Origin: Bacteroidetes bacterium UKL13-3
GTDB lineage: Bacteria; Bacteroidota; Bacteroidia; UKL13-3
Direction: 5' to 3'
DNA: 64,000 nucleotides
Assembly (NCBI GenBank): GCA_001602415.1
Contig: CP012155.1
Coordinates: forward strand, 1,844,718 to 1,908,717
A program made the position numbers and the translations under genes. Shown one piece after another: positions 40,758 through 51,046 of the stretch. The notes beneath the pieces are model-generated. The model was not told the DNA's origin and made no database searches. It saw nothing but the letters and a program-made list of their open reading frames with translations. Each line of letters opens with the position of its first letter. The stretch's first letter is position 1.

Positions 40758-41504
40758 ATGCTAGAAATATTTTCAACACCTGAGGCTTGGTTATCGCTCA
40801 TTACACTTACCATCATGGAAATTGTATTGGGTATAGATAATGTAATTTTCATTTCTTTGGTTACATCCAAATTAGATAAAAGCAGGCAAAACAAAGCCCG
40901 TCAGTTAGGTTTATTTATGGCACTATTCATACGTGTAGTTCTATTAGCTTTTATCAGCCATATTGTGCACGATATGGTAGATCCAATTTTTACATTGTTT
41001 GATCACGGAGTGAGTTGGAGAGATATTATTTTAATGTCCGGTGGATTGTTTTTAATATACAAAAGCACGCTTGAAATTTTTGAATTATTGGAGGCCGACA
41101 CTCATGAACAAAGCTCTAAAATAAAACCTACTTTTTGGAACATTGTAATGCAAGTTGTGATTATTGATATTGTATTCTCATTCGATTCTATCATTACAGC
41201 TGTAGGTCTAGCAAAAAACCTTCCAATCATGATTTTAGCTGTTGTTATCTCAATGATTATCATGTTGTTTTTCTCTCAATCCATCAGTAAATTCATTGAC
41301 AAACACCCAAGTGTTAAACTTCTTGCCCTTGCATTTTTGTTAATGATAGGTATGCTTTTGGGTGCTGAAGCCATTGGGTATCATGTGCCAAAAGGATATG
41401 TATACTTCGCCATGGCCTTCTCTATTGGAACCGAACTTTTGAACATGAAAATGAAAAAGAAAAGTGGTACCAAACCTGTTGAACTTAAAGATATTTATAA
41501 ATAA
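40758..41504 (+). CDS. TerC-family integral membrane protein
   Basis: A 248-residue protein with about seven membrane helices. TerC hallmarks are present: [15 protein letters not shown] in the first helix with conserved acidic and Asn residues, and [15 protein letters not shown] in the middle. The family includes manganese exporters (MeeF/MeeY, Alx) and proteins that load metal onto exported enzymes. Cargo here is not known. It precedes a sugar-nucleotide gene by 26 bp. Confidence 0.92.
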   Translation: MLEIFSTPEAWLSLITLTIMEIVLGIDNVIFISLVTSKLDKSRQNKARQLGLFMALFIRVVLLAFISHIVHDMVDPIFTLFDHGVSWRDIILMSGGLFLIYKSTLEIFELLEADTHEQSSKIKPTFWNIVMQVVIIDIVFSFDSIITAVGLAKNLPIMILAVVISMIIMLFFSQSISKFIDKHPSVKLLALAFLLMIGMLLGAEAIGYHVPKGYVYFAMAFSIGTELLNMKMKKKSGTKPVELKDIYK

Positions 41505-41530
41505 CAACCTTTTTCAATTATAACCAACCA

Positions 41531-42499
41531 ATGCCAAGAATATTAATAACAGGAGCTGCCGGATTTTTAGGTTCACACTTATGCGATCGTTTTATCAAAG
41601 AAGGATTTGATGTAATTGGAATGGATAATTTGATAACAGGCGATTTGCGCAATATTGAGCATTTGTTCAAGCTAAAATCTTTCGAATTCTATCACCACGA
41701 TGTGAGTAAATTCATTCATGTACCGGGTAAATTAGATTACATCTTGCATTTTGCGTCTCCTGCAAGCCCAATTGATTACTTAAAAATACCTATTCAAACA
41801 TTAAAAGTAGGTTCACTTGGTACACATAATTGTCTAGGATTAGCTAAAGAAAAAAAGGCACGTATTCTCGTTGCTTCCACTTCTGAAGTTTATGGCGACC
41901 CTACCGTTCATCCACAACCTGAAGAATATTGGGGAAATGTTAATCCCGTAGGTCCGCGTGGTGTATATGATGAAGCTAAACGTTTCCAAGAGGCCATTAC
42001 AATGGCCTATCATACCTATCACAAAGTTGAAACCCGTATCATTCGTATTTTTAATACTTATGGTCCGCGTATGCGACTAAACGATGGTCGCGTTTTGCCA
42101 GCTTTTATTGGTCAGGCCTTACGTGGTGAAGATTTAACAATGTTTGGAGATGGTAGTCAAACCCGCTCGTTTTGCTATGTGGATGATTTAGTTGAGGGTA
42201 TTTATCGCTTGTTGATGAGTGATTATGCGTATCCTGTAAACATTGGAAACCCAGATGAAATAAGCATTCGTGAGTTTGGTGAAGAGATCATTAAATTAAC
42301 AGGTACTTCGCAAAAGTTAATTTCAAAACCGTTACCTCAAGATGATCCTAAACAACGCAGACCAGATATTACGAAAGCTAAGTCTATACTGGGTTGGGAA
42401 CCTAAAGTTAGTCGCGCAGAGGGTTTGAAAATCACTTACGAATACTTCAAAAATTTACCTAAGGAAGAGTTGAATAAAACAGCACATAGATTTGATTGA
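41531..42499 (+). CDS. UDP-glucuronate decarboxylase-like SDR
   Basis: A 322-residue extended SDR. The NAD loop is [17 protein letters not shown]; the catalytic Y-x3-K is [11 protein letters not shown], preceded by STSEVYGDP. The sequence [15 protein letters not shown] and the [10 protein letters not shown] region fit UDP-xylose synthase (UXS), which makes UDP-xylose from UDP-glucuronate for surface polysaccharides. dTDP-glucose dehydratase is less likely because of [11 protein letters not shown]. Confidence 0.88.
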   Translation: MPRILITGAAGFLGSHLCDRFIKEGFDVIGMDNLITGDLRNIEHLFKLKSFEFYHHDVSKFIHVPGKLDYILHFASPASPIDYLKIPIQTLKVGSLGTHNCLGLAKEKKARILVASTSEVYGDPTVHPQPEEYWGNVNPVGPRGVYDEAKRFQEAITMAYHTYHKVETRIIRIFNTYGPRMRLNDGRVLPAFIGQALRGEDLTMFGDGSQTRSFCYVDDLVEGIYRLLMSDYAYPVNIGNPDEISIREFGEEIIKLTGTSQKLISKPLPQDDPKQRRPDITKAKSILGWEPKVSRAEGLKITYEYFKNLPKEELNKTAHRFD

Positions 42500-42677
42500 T
42501 TAGACTAAAACATTTTGAGGAAGTGGAGCACTGTCTCGTCCTTAATTTAGTTTACACACTTTTTGGGATGGTGTCACCTCTTATTAATATGGAGGGGGTG
42601 AATGAAAACTTTGTTTAACTCGAAGTACCTCATTGAAATTCCTGAGATATCTCTTTTATGTGTGAGCTTTTAGTCCC
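42500..42677. other. Intergenic segment, possible insertion-sequence end remnant
   Basis: The stretch around 42523-42590 (GGAGCACTGTCTCG, then TTTAGTTTACACACTTTTTG and a GTGTC motif) resembles the terminal repeats of IS256-type elements as I remember them. No transposase or matching second end is nearby. Confidence 0.25.
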
Positions 42678-45287
42678 CTATTTAGCCAACAATAGCTTAG
42701 ATTGAAATGCTGTGGCGCCACTTGTTAGTTTTACAAAATATAAACCGTTTTCAAAACTACTCATGTCAATTGAAATATGTTGAAGAGCATCCGTATATAC
42801 CAATTCATTCAACACTGTTTTTCCAGTAATATCTGAAACTACAAGCTGAGCTTTAGATATTTGATCGGGAAGAACGAGGGTTGCAATTCCATTGGTTGGG
42901 TTTGGGGTTAGTTGTATATATGAACCCAAATTAGCCGACTCCAACATACCAGTTACATCCGAAGGTAAATCAAATCCTACTGTACCATCTGATGCTGATG
43001 TTGCCAATCCTTGTTTAGCCGAGAAACCTAGACCTCTGCGGGCAAATGTTTTCCATATCAAATCTTTGTTAGCACCACCATTATTAATACTGTCGGCTTT
43101 TAAAATAGCATTACGAGCATCTACAAATCCGGGACTACAAGGTTGAAGCTTTAATCCATCAATAACTAGTTGGATTGCTTTATTGTTTCCGCCTGTTCCG
43201 TTATAGATATCTTCATCAAATCCATACTTATCAACCAAATTCCAATACATATCCCAAAGCATGGAGCACCAAACCGTACCAATATAATGCACCGCTGTAG
43301 GTTGATTTTTAATAAATGCGTATGTCATTGGATTTACTTTCATGTCGCGTGTATATTTGAATTCTCGTATACCCAAACCATTTATAGATTGATTAAACAC
43401 AAAGGTTCCCATACCGCGGGCAGTATTGGCATTATCCGTAGGTTTTGCTGTGAGTGCGAGTGCAAAGAAATCACTCCATCCTTCTCCTCCTTGCTCTTCG
43501 TTATTTAAACAATTAGAATTTGCTGGACCACCAGTTAAACGAATGGAGATTCCATGACCAAATTCATGCACAATGACACCGTTATCAAAACCACTATCGT
43601 AGGCTTTTACAATTGGCAATCCTTTAATTGTTGCCATCACCGTATCGCCATTGAGCATACCATTGCGAATTTTGGCTCCATCTGTTGAGCTAATAATTAT
43701 CGATGGAATAACAATGCTTAGATTTGAACCTGACATCGCATTTGCACTCGTTGTGTTGCTAATAACAATTACAGCTACTGCACCAGCATTTTGAGCATTT
43801 AAAACCTTTTGGGTGCTGCTACATGCACCACGATAAATTAAGGCTATATTTCCAGCAAGTTCGGCAGCATTCATTAATGTATTGCAGCCCAAAGAGTCTG
43901 CAATACTTCCATCGTCCACTAGCACTAATTTTGCAGTTATATCCTCAAATCTTTTTGTACCAAAAGAAGATAGATTTGCAGTATAACTGCCATTTGCTTT
44001 GATGGAGTTTGTAACTACCATTTGGGGTGTCACTAAAGTAGTTGTAGGCCATAAATACATTTGCATCCGTCCGATTTGGCCATCAGCAGGAGCACTAAAA
44101 TTAGCATTCCCTGTTCCACTTCCATCCTGAGTCTCCGCCATAACCTGGTCGTTTGCAGCACCACCTTTACCATAATTATTTTTTTGATAGTTACCAGATA
44201 TTTCATTAAACCCATAGTTGTAAAACACATCATGAATAACATTATTTTGGTAAAACAAATTGGTAATGGCCGCATTGAGGAATGTTTGTGAACTCATCCA
44301 TGTTGAATCCATCGGAAAATCAAATATCATGCTATCTCCCCCATCTGGGCTATAGCCGTTTACTGAATTTGCAGATAGTGTATCTTCTTTGGCAAAAACA
44401 TTATTACCTCTTGTGGTGGTGTATTCTGAACCTGCTACGCCATCAGTGTCGTGCCAGCCAAAAGGTGATGCGTTAACATGTTCCATTCCATTTATTCGCT
44501 TCCGCAAGCCATGATTAGGACTTTCAATAGGTAATGGAAACACATTGTATATTGGCTTGTTAGCCTTTTTAGCTTGCGCTAGATGTTGAGATAATATTGT
44601 AGAAATTGGAGATTCGTTTGATGAAAAAATTGAAGCATCATGATTAAAAGTATGGGTTGAAACATTGCAATGAGTTGTCCAGTTATTTTTTTCTATCACT
44701 TCGCCATTCAAAGCATTTACGCGCACATTCCACCAATCGTTTGTTAAATTATTAAATACCTCAACGTTGTAAGATAATTTAAGCCCTTCAGCAGTATTTA
44801 CGTAATATAACTTTACTTTAATTGGCTCCTGTGAAACTTGAAGATCCATGATTACAACTTGATTGTTTTGCATTGGTATGTCCGCCTTACTCATTGGAGT
44901 TTGAAGATTCATCTCCACTTCATTTCCTGCTGAAATCATTGCAGCCGATATACCTATTGAAGGCGTTACAGCATTTGTTTTTATCAATGCATTGCTTACA
45001 AAAGCATTCTCCAAACTAATCAGTTGTCCGTTTTTTGAGATGTGTAGTGATGAGTTTGCATTGAAAATTTCGATACCATTAACAACTTGACGAAGATAAA
45101 TATGAGTAACACCATTATGTTGATCGGTGTATTGATCGGTAATTACAAAGTTTTGCAAATCGGCTGGCGACAAGCTGAACTCCTGCATTTTACTTGAATA
45201 TAATCCTTTTATGGAGGTTTCGGTATACTGAGCAAAAGCTGCTGTAACCGTTAAAAACACTATTATAAATAATGTTACTCTCTTCAT
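42678..45287 (-). CDS. Secreted M36 fungalysin-type metallopeptidase, T9SS substrate
   Basis: An 869-residue exported protease. Signal peptide (ends AAFAQ), FTP/PepSY propeptide region (about 40-200), fungalysin catalytic domain with HEFGHGISIRLTGG (zinc HExxH) and the third ligand Glu in GGEGWSDFFA, a PA domain inserted at about 440-555, and a C-terminal type IX sorting domain (about 790-869; QLTPNPTNGIATLVLP). It is therefore a broad-specificity extracellular or surface protease. Confidence 0.93.
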   Translation of the reverse strand: MKRVTLFIIVFLTVTAAFAQYTETSIKGLYSSKMQEFSLSPADLQNFVITDQYTDQHNGVTHIYLRQVVNGIEIFNANSSLHISKNGQLISLENAFVSNALIKTNAVTPSIGISAAMISAGNEVEMNLQTPMSKADIPMQNNQVVIMDLQVSQEPIKVKLYYVNTAEGLKLSYNVEVFNNLTNDWWNVRVNALNGEVIEKNNWTTHCNVSTHTFNHDASIFSSNESPISTILSQHLAQAKKANKPIYNVFPLPIESPNHGLRKRINGMEHVNASPFGWHDTDGVAGSEYTTTRGNNVFAKEDTLSANSVNGYSPDGGDSMIFDFPMDSTWMSSQTFLNAAITNLFYQNNVIHDVFYNYGFNEISGNYQKNNYGKGGAANDQVMAETQDGSGTGNANFSAPADGQIGRMQMYLWPTTTLVTPQMVVTNSIKANGSYTANLSSFGTKRFEDITAKLVLVDDGSIADSLGCNTLMNAAELAGNIALIYRGACSSTQKVLNAQNAGAVAVIVISNTTSANAMSGSNLSIVIPSIIISSTDGAKIRNGMLNGDTVMATIKGLPIVKAYDSGFDNGVIVHEFGHGISIRLTGGPANSNCLNNEEQGGEGWSDFFALALTAKPTDNANTARGMGTFVFNQSINGLGIREFKYTRDMKVNPMTYAFIKNQPTAVHYIGTVWCSMLWDMYWNLVDKYGFDEDIYNGTGGNNKAIQLVIDGLKLQPCSPGFVDARNAILKADSINNGGANKDLIWKTFARRGLGFSAKQGLATSASDGTVGFDLPSDVTGMLESANLGSYIQLTPNPTNGIATLVLPDQISKAQLVVSDITGKTVLNELVYTDALQHISIDMSSFENGLYFVKLTSGATAFQSKLLLAK

Positions 45288-45308
45288 TTCTTAATAATTA
45301 GTTAAAAT

Positions 45309-45338
45309 CAAAGTTAACTTTATAAAGCAACTTGCAAA
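45309..45338 (-). promoter_or_regulatory. Bacteroidota-type promoter for the fungalysin gene
   Basis: On the minus strand TTTG (45338-45335) lies 18 bp before TAACTTTG (45316-45309), close to the TTTG-N19-21-TAnnTTTG consensus; the -7 box is 21 bp before the ATG. Confidence 0.45.
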
Positions 45339-45424
45339 GTTATCCATCCACAAAAAGGTTCCGATAATACTGAAATAGTTGTATTTACTTGGGTGTACGC
45401 GTTTGTAAAAAAATTGACTAACGC

Positions 45425-45461
45425 ACAAAAAAGCCCGATTAGCTGAATACCTACTCGGGCT
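45425..45461 (-). terminator. Intrinsic terminator downstream of pyrC
   Basis: Minus-strand stem AGCCCGA / TCGGGCT, extended by an outer partial pairing, followed by six T. It lies about 190 bp after the pyrC stop codon. Confidence 0.7.
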
Positions 45462-45647
45462 CAATCAAAATAAATCATTTAAATTGAAAATTCCTGTAGA
45501 AGGGATTAAATGAACACCTTAAAACAGATAAAATTAGTTTGAAATTATGAATACTAAAAATCTTATTATCATAGACTAACGCAGATATATGGACTTTTGG
45601 GTATTAATAAAAAAGTAATTGGGATCATAAACTACCCATTTCTAACA

Positions 45648-46985
45648 TTAGCGATTAAACAACAATCGTTTACCTGTAACCGATTCATTAAAGACTCCAT
45701 TTTCGAATACAATATTCCCATTTACCAAAGTATGAGTGATAATCGAATGAAACGTTTGGCCTTCAAACGGACTCCATTTGCACTTGTACAGAATGTTATT
45801 TTTTGAAACAGTGTATTCTTTGCTGAGGTCTACCAAAACCAAATCAGCATAAAAGCCCTCTCTGATAAAACCTCTCCTATCTATTTCAAACATTTCGGCA
45901 ACATTGTGACACATCTTCTGCACAATCATCTCCAACAAAATGTTCCCTCTTTTATAAAATTCCAACATTGCATTGAGTGAATGCTGAACCAGCGGTCCGC
46001 CAGAGGGAGCCTTTGAATATGTTTGTTCTTTTTCTTCAATGGTGTGTGGAGCATGATCGGTTGCTATCACATCAATTCTTCCATCCAACACTGCTTTGAA
46101 AATAGCATCTCTATCACTTGGTAATTTTACTGCAGGATTCCATTTAATGAAATTTCCTTTTGAAGTATAATCTTCGTTACTAAACCACAAATGATGTACA
46201 CAAGCTTCGGCTGTAATTCGTTTTTGCGAAAGCGGAATATCATTGCGAAATAAACTCAACTCTTCGGCCGTACTGATGTGTAAAATATGTAACCGTGTAT
46301 TATGTTTATTAGCCAAATCAACAGCAAAAGATGATGATTTGTAACAAGCCTCTCTGCTTCTTATGAGATGATGATAAGTGGCATCCATATCTTCACCAAA
46401 TTCTTGTTTGAATTTTTTAGTATTTCCCTTAATCATTGGATCATCTTCGCAATGAGTAGCAATAAGTGTTTTTACTTCGCTGAATATTTTCTCTAAAGCA
46501 ACAGGATTATCTACCAACATATCTCCTGTTGATGAACCCATGAAAATTTTAACCCCGCATACTTTACGCTCATCAACTTTTAGCAATTCATCTAAGTTGG
46601 TATTGGTTGTTCCCATAAAAAATGAATAGTTGGCCAACGAACATTGCGCTGCGCGATCATATTTTTGCTCCAACAAATCAATAGTTACTGCCAAAGGTGA
46701 AGTATTGGGCATTTCCATATAGCTGGTAACGCCACCTGCAACTGCAGCTTTTGCTTCGGTATAAATTTCGCCTTTATGCGTTAAACCTGGTTCTCTAAAA
46801 TGCACCTGATCATCAATTACACCAGGCATTAAATACAAACCGGTTGCATCAATAGTTCGATCAGCAAGCATGGCAATTCCGTTTGTATCTATCTTTTCAA
46901 TAATTCCATTTTTAATAAGCACATCAGCATGAAAAATCTTTCCTTCGTTTACAAGTTTCGCATTGCGTATTAGTATGGTCGACAT
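45648..46985 (-). CDS. pyrC: Dihydroorotase (class I type)
   Basis: A 445-residue amidohydrolase cyclising carbamoyl-aspartate to dihydroorotate in pyrimidine synthesis. Metal and substrate motifs are DDQVHFREPGLTHKGEI, GVTSYMEMPNT, VKIFMGSST, THCEDD, LHILHIST and IATDHAPH. Allantoinase and hydantoinase relatives share the fold, but DQVHFREPG with the later GPLVQHSLNAML fits dihydroorotase. The gene is 11 bp downstream of the M1 peptidase. Confidence 0.93.
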   Translation of the reverse strand: MSTILIRNAKLVNEGKIFHADVLIKNGIIEKIDTNGIAMLADRTIDATGLYLMPGVIDDQVHFREPGLTHKGEIYTEAKAAVAGGVTSYMEMPNTSPLAVTIDLLEQKYDRAAQCSLANYSFFMGTTNTNLDELLKVDERKVCGVKIFMGSSTGDMLVDNPVALEKIFSEVKTLIATHCEDDPMIKGNTKKFKQEFGEDMDATYHHLIRSREACYKSSSFAVDLANKHNTRLHILHISTAEELSLFRNDIPLSQKRITAEACVHHLWFSNEDYTSKGNFIKWNPAVKLPSDRDAIFKAVLDGRIDVIATDHAPHTIEEKEQTYSKAPSGGPLVQHSLNAMLEFYKRGNILLEMIVQKMCHNVAEMFEIDRRGFIREGFYADLVLVDLSKEYTVSKNNILYKCKWSPFEGQTFHSIITHTLVNGNIVFENGVFNESVTGKRLLFNR

Positions 46986-46996
46986 AATATTATCCG

Positions 46997-48706
46997 TTAA
47001 AATTGTTGTTGTTTAAGCTCTTTAGTTGTTAATTTTTTAATATCAATCAAATACTTATCTGGTTGTATTTTAAAATCTTTCTCATCAAAATAATTCAAAT
47101 CAATTAATTGCCATGATTTTCTTGGTGTTACTGTTTCAAACGTTCCTTTGGTAGCAGTTAGTTGTACTGGCATATCAAAACCGTTTACCATTTTATTCCA
47201 CCTGTAACTCATGGTTAAATTACGATCACCTCGATCTTCAATTTTATATTCAAATACAGGCAAATTGGCCTTGTACAAGTATTGTGCGAAAAAACGACTC
47301 AGGTTTTTCCCAGTGCGTTTATTCATAAAATTAACCAGTTCAACCGTTGTAATATTTCTCTTTTTAAACGTTACACACAAATCTTTAATGGTATTGAACC
47401 ACAACGTATCATTATCAATAACACCCCGCAAAGTATGCAGCATCCAACTTCCTTTGTAATACATGTCATTGTCTTTACGAGCATGGTAATTCACATTATA
47501 GATACCTATAATAGGTTCAGTATTTTTGATGTTACGTTTTTGCTCGTGTAGATATTTTAGTGCAGTTTCATATCCATTATGGTATTCAACATAAAGTGCC
47601 TCGGAGTATGTTGTAAACGATTCGTGTATCCACATTTCGGCAGGATCTGTTGCAGTTAAGCTATTTCCAAACCACTCGTGTCCGCTTTCGTGAACAATGA
47701 TAAAATCGAAGTTGTAGCGATTGTTAGAATAATCATTTCCATAAGCCACACAACTCTGATGCTCCATTCCCCAATAAGGTGTTTCTACCAACTTGTAACC
47801 ATCTTCCCAAAACGGATACGTACCAAAATATTTCTCGAATGCTTCTAGCATTTTATGAACTTGCTTAAAATGAAGTTTAGCTTTTTGAACATTATCAAAC
47901 AACACATAATAATCTAAGGATAATGGAGCCTGCATGTTGTTAAACTTAGCCGTGTAATTGTCATGAATCCGTTTATAGTCGCCAACATTTACGGATATGT
48001 TATAGGTATTGATAGTATTTACCACCTTCCAATCAAACTGAACATAATCACTCGATATTTCTTTTTGCCCCATCAATCTTCCATTTGAAACACCGACTAA
48101 ATGATGCGGCACTTGCAAATGCATATCCATGCTATCAGCTTCATCACTCCAATGATCTTTGCAGGGCAACCAACAGCTTGCCCCTATACCTTCGCAGGCC
48201 AATCCAACCCAATCTTTTCCCGAACTATCTTTGGCCCACACAAAACCTCCATCCCATGGTGCTTTTTTTGCGACAGGAGGATTACCCGAAAAATAAACCT
48301 TGAGTTTGCCCGCACTTCCCTTTCTTAGTTTAACACCTAAATCAACATAAGCTGCGTTACTATCTCGCACAAACGTTACCTTTTTGCCAAGAAAAAAAAT
48401 ACTATCTAGATGCATTACCGAAAATAAGTCGAGTTGCAATTTTTGGAAATCCTTTTCCACACTAAATGTAATAATATTAGAACCCGAAATACGCCTCAAT
48501 TCCGGCACTACTTTTAATGTGATGTCATAATGTTTAATATCAAAACAGGTGCGCAATGGTGTGAGTTTACCTTGCAAATAATCGTAGCGTGTAAATTTAG
48601 TTTGAGCGGTCAGATTAAACGCAAAAAGCATCCAGCAAAAAAAGTATACGTATTGTTTTACAACAACATACTGACAAGAAAGGAGCCTATGGCAAATGGT
48701 TTTCAT
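46997..48706 (-). CDS. M1-family metallo-aminopeptidase
   Basis: A 569-residue exported zinc peptidase. The N-terminal beta-sandwich (about 40-230) is followed by the catalytic domain with GMEHQSCVAYG and the zinc motif VHESGHEWFGNS plus the third ligand Glu in WIHESFTTY. It lacks the C-terminal ERAP-like domain, matching short bacterial M1 proteins. An upstream ATG (48829) lies within the start of divergent fabI; the start at 48706 gives a hydrophobic signal ending FNLTAQ. Confidence 0.9.
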   Translation of the reverse strand: MKTICHRLLSCQYVVVKQYVYFFCWMLFAFNLTAQTKFTRYDYLQGKLTPLRTCFDIKHYDITLKVVPELRRISGSNIITFSVEKDFQKLQLDLFSVMHLDSIFFLGKKVTFVRDSNAAYVDLGVKLRKGSAGKLKVYFSGNPPVAKKAPWDGGFVWAKDSSGKDWVGLACEGIGASCWLPCKDHWSDEADSMDMHLQVPHHLVGVSNGRLMGQKEISSDYVQFDWKVVNTINTYNISVNVGDYKRIHDNYTAKFNNMQAPLSLDYYVLFDNVQKAKLHFKQVHKMLEAFEKYFGTYPFWEDGYKLVETPYWGMEHQSCVAYGNDYSNNRYNFDFIIVHESGHEWFGNSLTATDPAEMWIHESFTTYSEALYVEYHNGYETALKYLHEQKRNIKNTEPIIGIYNVNYHARKDNDMYYKGSWMLHTLRGVIDNDTLWFNTIKDLCVTFKKRNITTVELVNFMNKRTGKNLSRFFAQYLYKANLPVFEYKIEDRGDRNLTMSYRWNKMVNGFDMPVQLTATKGTFETVTPRKSWQLIDLNYFDEKDFKIQPDKYLIDIKKLTTKELKQQQF

Positions 48707-48791
48707 AAGATTTTGCCAAATGTAAAAGGAAAAATCATAAACTTGCACGAAGAACAACAACTTTAAACAGTAAATTAAAAAATAAATTGTT

Positions 48792-49604
48792 ATGGCAAAC
48801 GGAATTTTAAAAGGTAAAAAAGGAATCATATTTGGAGCACTTAATGATAAATCAATTGCTTGGCAGGTATCCTTAAAGGCTCATGCCGAAGGTGCAGAAT
48901 TTGTATTAACCAACGCACCAATTGCCATGCGTATGGGTGAGATTAACAACTTAGCTGCAACATGCGGAAACGCGCAAATCATTCCTTGTGATGTGAGTAA
49001 AGATGAGGATATGCAGAACTTGGTAACTAAATCGATGGAAATATTAGGCGGTAAAATTGATTTTGTGTTGCATTCGGTAGGTATGAGTATGAATATTCGT
49101 AAAGGAAAAAGTTATACTGAACTGGATTACAAATTCATGCACGACACATTGGATATTTCAGCTATCTCGTTTCACCGATTGATGAAAACCCTTTACAACG
49201 ATGATGCAATGAAAAACGAAGGATCCATTCTTGCATTAACATACATTGCTGCTCAACGCGTATTCCCTGATTACAGTGAAATGGCTGATGCAAAATCGTT
49301 GTTAGAAAGTATTACCCGCAGCTTTGGATATCACTTTGGCAAACGCAACAAGGTTAGGGTAAATACTATTTCACAAAGTCCAACAGTAACTACTGCCGGA
49401 AGTGGTGTAAAAGGATTTGGAACGTTTGTAGATTATGCAGAAGCATTATCACCACTGGGTAACGCAAACGCAGAAGAATGTGCTGATTATGTGATTAGCA
49501 TGTTTAGTGATTATACAAAGAAAGTAACCATGCAAAATCTCTTCCACGATGGAGGATTCAGCTTCACCGGATTTAGTGAAGATGTGTTTAATGTAGGAAA
49601 ATAA
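48792..49604 (+). CDS. fabI: Enoyl-[acyl-carrier-protein] reductase FabI
   Basis: A 270-residue SDR enzyme reducing trans-2-enoyl-ACP with NAD(P)H, the last step of the fatty acid elongation cycle. N-terminal GIIFGALNDKSIAWQVSLK; catalytic Y-x6-K in DYSEMADAKSLLES; later RVNTISQSPTVTTAGSG. The substitution of Ser for the more usual glycine-rich region around ISQSP is seen in Bacteroidota FabI. Divergent from the M1 peptidase. A terminator follows 18 bp later. Confidence 0.93.
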   Translation: MANGILKGKKGIIFGALNDKSIAWQVSLKAHAEGAEFVLTNAPIAMRMGEINNLAATCGNAQIIPCDVSKDEDMQNLVTKSMEILGGKIDFVLHSVGMSMNIRKGKSYTELDYKFMHDTLDISAISFHRLMKTLYNDDAMKNEGSILALTYIAAQRVFPDYSEMADAKSLLESITRSFGYHFGKRNKVRVNTISQSPTVTTAGSGVKGFGTFVDYAEALSPLGNANAEECADYVISMFSDYTKKVTMQNLFHDGGFSFTGFSEDVFNVGK

Positions 49605-49622
49605 CTCCCCTAAAAATAATAA

Positions 49623-49660
49623 AAGAGCCGACTGAAATTATTTTAGTCGGCTCTTATTTT
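49623..49660. terminator. Bidirectional intrinsic terminator
   Basis: Perfect 11-bp stem AAGAGCCGACT / AGTCGGCTCTT with T-rich sequence on both sides; it lies between the convergent fabI and the membrane-protein gene at 49661. Confidence 0.8.
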
Positions 49661-50077
49661 TTAATTACTTTTCCGCAAAACCAACTTAGCTGCCAAATAA
49701 CTCATGGGTAAATAGGCAACGACCAAATCCAATGCATTAAACCAAAATGGGGAAGGTACTGTTACAACCATTAAAGCACCTCCAAGTAAAAATACTGCAC
49801 CTATTACAATGGCCAATTTCATTTGATGTGTAACTGCAATACGAGCAGCTAACAATGCACCAACAAATGTTCCTAATGCATGCGCCAAAAATGGCATCAA
49901 AAAATGAATAGGCGTAAACAAATGCATTGATGCCTTCAAACCCGCTTCCGTTGTCACGTCAGCACCTTCGGGAAGGGGAATAATGGAACCGCTGAGATTG
50001 ATTATTAGTCCGTTTACCACACTTCCAATAGAAAGTCCAACAACAACGGCTAAAATATTTCGGAGAGTTGTATTCAT
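49661..50077 (-). CDS. Small four-helix membrane protein of unknown function
   Basis: A 138-residue protein with four predicted membrane helices (about 6-28, 55-80, 88-105, 110-130). No family recognised with confidence. It is followed on the same strand 42 bp upstream by another short gene at 50120-50530. No functional clue beyond membrane location. Confidence 0.65.
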   Translation of the reverse strand: MNTTLRNILAVVVGLSIGSVVNGLIINLSGSIIPLPEGADVTTEAGLKASMHLFTPIHFLMPFLAHALGTFVGALLAARIAVTHQMKLAIVIGAVFLLGGALMVVTVPSPFWFNALDLVVAYLPMSYLAAKLVLRKSN

Positions 50078-50119
50078 AATTTACAGATAAAAACTGTTTT
50101 AGCTGAAATAAATAATTGA

Positions 50120-50530
50120 TTACTTGGCTTTACGGAATAAGTAACGCGTAATAAAAATACCTCCATTTGTATTCCCATTACTTTGGTTTGTACTTGACCC
50201 TGTAGTTACTTGATACAATTCCCAACCACCAATACTGTACTCGTTTATTTTATCTACAATGAGTTTGTCATTAGTTGAAATATTTCCAAAATTGATACCA
50301 ACCATACTGTAAAAATTTAATAAATCTTTTTCAACCAATGTTCCAGATTGATCAGTTGATATGATTCGGGATCGCCCCATTCCTCCCGGTATAATCGACT
50401 CAATTGTTGAAAATTGCTTGTACTCATAAGAACTTGTTTCTTTGGTTCCCTCTGGTTTAAATGCCCAAATGCTTAAAAGACCGAGTGTAAATAGTGCACC
50501 TAATACTAAATGATTAAAATTATTTTTCAT
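50120..50530 (-). CDS. Short exported protein of unknown function
   Basis: A 136-residue protein with an N-terminal hydrophobic helix (about 8-26) and a mature part containing YEYKQFSTIESIIPGGMGRSR, then GGWELYQVTTG and a C-terminal RYLFRKAK. The IPGGMGRSR segment is distinctive, and I recall similar Bacteroidota hypothetical proteins, but no function. Confidence 0.65.
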   Translation of the reverse strand: MKNNFNHLVLGALFTLGLLSIWAFKPEGTKETSSYEYKQFSTIESIIPGGMGRSRIISTDQSGTLVEKDLLNFYSMVGINFGNISTNDKLIVDKINEYSIGGWELYQVTTGSSTNQSNGNTNGGIFITRYLFRKAK

Positions 50531-50572
50531 GTTTAAATGGTTTAAGTAAACCGAATGTACTATTTTAGATAA

Positions 50573-51013
50573 ATGAAAACAATTTTTTTAAGCCTGTTTC
50601 TGCTACCAATTTTTGCAGTTGCTCAAGTTCATTTCACTAATTTACAACTAAGTGATATTGTTCTTACCGATAAAAAAGGCAATTCTACTAATGGTCATCC
50701 GATGACTATTTTGTTAGAAGATGGAAAATCTAACCCTGATAATATTTTAATTAGTACCAGTGGTGTAACCATCATTGCAAAGTTTAAGGTATCATCCATT
50801 CATTCTCGAAGAAGTTCAACCAAAAGTGGATCAATAAGATTAGAGGTGAAGTATCAATCAATATTGGGTGATAAAAAAGATAATCGAACCGCGGAATACA
50901 TATATTATATTGATGATGAAAGACAGTTAGAAGCCAAGGAAATGTTTGTGTTTAACAACGGATTAAGTCCTATACAATATACTCTCACATTCAAAGGTAA
51001 ATTCTCTAACTAA
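50573..51013 (+). CDS. Short secreted protein of unknown function
   Basis: A 146-residue protein with a signal peptide ending FAVAQ. The mature part is beta-rich and shows no motif known to me. It is convergent with pntB and divergent from the gene at 50120. Confidence 0.6.
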   Translation: MKTIFLSLFLLPIFAVAQVHFTNLQLSDIVLTDKKGNSTNGHPMTILLEDGKSNPDNILISTSGVTIIAKFKVSSIHSRRSSTKSGSIRLEVKYQSILGDKKDNRTAEYIYYIDDERQLEAKEMFVFNNGLSPIQYTLTFKGKFSN

Positions 51014-51046
51014 AAATACTTTCGTTGTTCATTTTAGGAATTTACC

